NCBI GenBank assembly: GCA_023101725.1
Contig: JALJCO010007890.1
Coordinates: 62,001 to 126,000 of the forward strand
Direction of reading: 5' to 3'
Length of the DNA: 64,000 bases
Source: Atherinomorus stipes
Lineage: Eukaryota > Chordata > Actinopteri > Atheriniformes > Atherinidae
This document shows positions 59,866 to 64,000 of this stretch, piece after piece (position 1 is the stretch's first letter; every line of letters begins with the position of its first letter). Below the pieces are notes generated by a model that saw nothing but the letters and a program-made list of their open reading frames with translations, was not told the DNA's origin and ran no database searches. Position numbers and translations under genes: made by a program.

Positions 59866-62800
59866 TGAGTGGCGTAAAAGACAAAACTCATTGTTCATGT
59901 ACAAGGACTGGACTGAGCCAGGGGTGAAAATGCAACCAATGTTCAAGGAAGACTTTCAACAGCCAGTGAAGACCTTAAAATCCAGCTACTCAGGAGTGAA
60001 ATATAAAGAAATGATTGATGGCTGAAAACTTCTATAGAGTTCTACAAGTTTCACACTTTACTAAAGTGGATAAGCACATATGGTGACAAAATACTGATAT
60101 TTTCTTGGTAACAAGTTTTAAGCCTTTATATCTACATAAATAGAAGACATGTTCATACTCACAAGCACACATAAATCTTCCTCTTCCTCTATCTTAGCTG
60201 AAGGTTACCATTTCACTTCATTCACACGGATATCAGCTGGTAATTATTTGTGGACCCCAGAGATAGAGAAAGACCATGTAATTACACTCATCACATCCAC
60301 CTCACATCCACACACGCTTCACTGAGTGCACCACACCTCGGATCTATGCACGCTTCACAGAGCATTTGCCCTTCGGAGTCAGCTTCATAAATAGGAAATA
60401 CCAGTCAACTTCCGCTGTGTCATGAAACTTTTATGGAACAGACTGAGTTGGAAAAAAGCTGCTATAGTGAAAGTAACTGTTTGACCACCTTGTCGGAAAA
60501 AGTTTTAATTCTGGTTTTGAAGATGTGCATAATGAGCCTGAAGATTAAAAATCATCCTTAATTGTACATTCAGGTAGTTGAATTTCTGAGGACGACAAGT
60601 TCCCAAGGTCTTGCAAGAATTGAGGCATTTTCCATGGAGTTTCTGTGAAGAGAGCTGTTCAAAATTTGCTCCAAATTAGCTTGCTAATGAGCTATTTTAG
60701 CCCACAGTACAGCACTCTATGTTCAGATAAGTTTTAAAAACCCAAACATCTTTTTTCGGACCCACAGCTGTAACCTCTAACATACAGTATAAAGAGTAAT
60801 AGTTAAATGGTCATTTATAAAGAATCAGACTGCAAATCTGAACAAAATCCAGAGAGAAAAAGTGGCTTTACTGCTCTCACTTTAACAAGAATAGATGTTT
60901 CCTCTTTCTATCTGCTTTTTTCTTTGCTTTCAGCTTGATTGATTTTGTCCTATATCACCCCTTTAACCCAGTGTCTTTTAGCCCACATACACTTATTTAC
61001 ACACCCACAGAGTTAGATGGATGGACACCTGGAGCAGAACAAAACAGAGGACAGCATCCCATCCATTGTCCCCAGCGTCAGCAGTCACATACTCAGTCTT
61101 CGATCTCCTATAGGGCAATCCACCTGTGACCCTGGACACGGAGGGCTTTTGGGATTTAAAATTCCCACGGGTCAAATCTCACACCAGGATTTACTCTTTA
61201 TGTCTGTTGCTGTATGTGTGTGTGTGTGTGTGTGTTTGACTTTAAAGGTTCGCTATTGATCAAAGATTGTCCCTGAAGTGCCTCATCAGTAATGTCAATC
61301 CCCCTGTCTTCACCCCCTTATTAGGGAATGATTAGAGCAGCTTGTTGTTCTTCGGGCACGTGCATGTGAGGCACGTCATTGATCCTTTCCTTATTTAAAG
61401 GCTAGAGCTCATTGAACCTTACAGTCTGAATCCAGATACTGTACGTGTGTTGGTTTGCTCATTTCCACATCTGTTTCCTATCTATCCACATTTACCAGGA
61501 GCAGAAACATCTTGTCCTGCATATGTGAAAGGAAATTAAATGTAGGCTAATAATTTACACTTTTTTCAGACTCAAGCTTATTAACAGCTTTTAACTTAAG
61601 GATTAAAGTCTTGCTGATCATTAACTCATTCATTAATCAGCAGAATTAGCACCTCACCTAACACACTGAGATGGATTGATCTATAATCCCAGATAACCCC
61701 TGTTAGAAATGCACTTTTTTTTTTTTTTTTGCTGTCACAAGTGCTAGCATCATGTAATATACAAAATGAACAAGTCCTGCATCGTCTTTCTTAATATAAA
61801 TAAGGAAAAGCAAAAGATAAATTAAATTCTGAACAAACTGTTCCATTCTAGCAAACCTTACTGTTCATTTATGTACATTTCGATAGTAAATTAAAATGAG
61901 ATATCCAGTTTAATTCATGCAATAGAACAGAGTTAAGGAATGTGATTAATCAAATGAGTTGAGTGCGTCATTTGGTACAGGTAACAAATAAGCTCATTCA
62001 GCTAAAGGAAAATCTTCATGTTCCTGAGCCAAGAAGCCTAGTGGGGTTAGTGGGGTACAATATTACAGAGGTTTTGCTACATGAAAAGAGTTGAGAGGTG
62101 AATTAAGACCTGTATTGCTATATGATGTCTGTAATTTGAACAACTGATAGAAAATGGGCGTGACTTCATGATCTGGGGAAAACGTCGCTTGTTAAAGGTC
62201 GTAGCCACAACTATCTCATCAAAACAATGAATTAAAAAGAATAATAACACACCACTCACAAAGTGACTGGAGGGATGCAGAATCAAAGTATTAATTTCAC
62301 GGAATAAATTGCATATAAATTGTATCAATTTTGACAGGTCCATAATATATAAATATTTACATCCGATTACTCTGCCAATGTTTACACTAAAGGATTCTGT
62401 GCCAAGGAAGTCCTAGATCGAATGCTCTGTGTAGAAATAGCATCCTCACTGCCTTACATTTCTCAAATTCAAGAGGACAAAAAAAAAAAAAAAAAAAAAA
62501 AGGTACGGTAGCAAAGGAGCTCAAAAGCCCTGCAGAGGTTGCCACTCTCCTCATGGACATGCAAGTTAAATATTTACTAATGCTAATTAACAGTTAACCG
62601 GTCCTGTAACGTTGCTAATATTAATTACGCAAGTGAGTGTGAGTGCAACACCTACTGGCGGGGAGGAATTAAACTTGTAGATATTACCTTTAACTTATTT
62701 TTATTCTTGCTTAGTTTGTACATTTGCAAACTAGTTGCAGACGTGTGGTGGCCTCTCTATACTTCACTTTTGGCCAGCTACACAGATTCATGCGTAATTG

Positions 62801-64000
62801 TGAAACCAGTCAACATTACATTGCAAAGCTGTACACACAGATTCTCCTCAAAATGAGCATCAATGTTGGTTCTTGGATCCTCGTAATCTTTGTCTGGTGT
62901 GTTTTTATGAATGTGGATTGATCCAGGTGAATGCTTAGTCAGCACACTGAGCCCTGCTGCAACCCTCGCTGGCCGATACAGATGGTGAAATTTACACCAT
63001 GCAGCATCAAATACAAAAACCACAAATTGTCTTTTAGTGAAATAAATCCCTCTTTAGTCGATATGAGCCTTTTTAAAGACGCAGCAGCTCTTCAGCAAGA
63101 ATAAACAGGATGAAAAGTCAGATTTTCAATACATTCAATCTACCTTGTTTTACATCCACAGCTACATTTTTGAACTGACATGACTTTTTATTGTAATATG
63201 ACACTTGATGTAAGAAAGATTAAATTTCTTGGGTGCTCATCTGAGTTGAACCAACATAGACACAACACACACTAACTACAGCACAGAGCATTATAAAGAA
63301 AAAACAAAGACTACAGTACTTGATATATCACTATTTACAGTGATTCCAAGCTGTCTACATGTTGATTGTAATAAGCACCTCAACAAACCCACCTTACAGT
63401 CTGTCATTCAGATTAGGAAATTCTGATGTTACATAAGTATTTTTTACTGGTTTGAGTAAATTTATCATTTATTTGGGATCTGTTGCTTGTGGCATGCAAA
63501 CTACATTAGGAAACTTCTGCATCCAAATCTTTGCTTTTTGATTGTATAGACTGTAAGACAGCACCCCTGAAAGAAGCAGTACATAATAACAGAAACAGTG
63601 ATATCACACTGCAGTCTGCATATATTGTTTAAACTATGAGCAGTATCCACTGATACAGTGACAAGCTTCTGATACGGAGAAGCACAGTAGAAAAATGCTT
63701 AAAAAAAACTGACAACAAAAAGCAGAGAAGTACAGAAACAGCCACATATGTTGCCTGATAGACATTTTCAGGCCACATGTGGACTTTTGCCTTGTCGTTC
63801 TGCTGTCATATCACTTCTCTATTTCAAAAAGCCAGTCCACATTATGAATAAATGTCTGAGCTCTTAGAAGCTGCAAGAAAACTGAGAAAGCTCTTGTTCA
63901 GAGCTCAGAAGGCATCTTTATCCAGAAGATGACAGACACTAAACACAACATGAGGAGAATGAAAGAGATTTGAGAGCAACACAGTGGAAAAAAGGAAAGC
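59866..64000. other. Intron with simple repeats
   Basis: (TG)n at 61215-61235, T16 at 61715-61730 and A23 at 62479-62501. 61262-61430 is a mixed-composition, non-repetitive block (see findings). The remainder to the window end shows nothing. Confidence 0.5.
62479..62501. repeat. Homopolymer of 23 A
   Basis: An uninterrupted A run. No SINE or LINE body was recognised before it, so it is not claimed as a retroposon tail. Confidence 0.95.

Larger units (their letters stand above)
32111..64000 (+). other. ptprt: Presumed intron 2 of ptprt (5' portion)
   Basis: No downstream exon was recognised. The next MAM exon should start with a split Gly followed by a Ser-Phe/Tyr-Met type sequence, and no reading frame of that kind appears on the + strand. 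The rest of the window therefore looks like a single intron at least 31.9 kb long. It holds many mobile elements, several microsatellites and a few non-repetitive blocks, listed separately. Confidence 0.65.

Noticed and set aside
1..64000. CRISPR arrays, bacterial operons or phage-like modules
   Set aside because: Composition, splice sites and transposon content are those of a vertebrate; no regularly spaced repeat array or operon-like gene order exists.

Overview
The window reads as a piece of a ray-finned (teleost) fish genome. It is AT-rich, has no long open coding sequence apart from transposon remains, carries vertebrate splice signals, and is littered with DNA transposons (Tc1/mariner, many hAT-type and TTAA-flanked elements), a tRNA-type SINE and 5'-truncated LINE 3' ends of the kinds typical of teleosts. 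I cannot name the species.

Only one host coding exon is convincing: 31985-32110 on the + strand. It is a 126-nt phase 1-1 exon that encodes the first part of an N-terminal MAM domain. Its residues match receptor-type protein tyrosine phosphatase T (ptprt) better than PTPRM, PTPRK or PTPRU as I remember them. I did not find the signal-peptide exon upstream or the next MAM exon downstream. The simplest reading is therefore that 1-31984 is the 3' part of intron 1 and 32111-64000 the 5' part of intron 2 of a very long ptprt gene. No other host gene, tRNA, rRNA or CRISPR array was seen.

Layout. 1-6.9 kb: mostly plain intron, with one hAT-like remnant (1739-2315) and a polypurine tract (6110-6480). 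6.9-15.1 kb: the most repeat-dense part. It has a hAT MITE with perfect 8-bp target duplications (6968-7717), a probable old hAT (9072-11488) holding two younger insertions (9244-10429, which encodes a BED zinc finger, and 10588-11084), and a hAT (11812-15076) holding a complete but dead Tc1 element (12190-13809). 15-25.5 kb: two TTAA-flanked MITEs, an element with dense AACCCAAC-type motifs and a nested retroelement tail, one copy of a 270-bp repeat, and a 233-bp hAT MITE. 28-31.8 kb: SINE, TA microsatellite, foldback element and a LINE 3' end about 210 bp before the exon. 32-64 kb: more of the same (LINE 3' end, TTAA MITEs, several hAT elements, microsatellites) separated by ordinary intron. 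Four unusually non-repetitive, mixed-composition stretches are flagged as possible conserved non-coding DNA.

No new self-contained biological system was found. The most useful points are the gene anchor, the nested insertions with readable target duplications, the inactivating change in the Tc1 transposase, and an inverted pair of related MITEs on either side of the exon. Transposon class calls rest on terminal sequences, target duplications and remembered family features; no database was searched.
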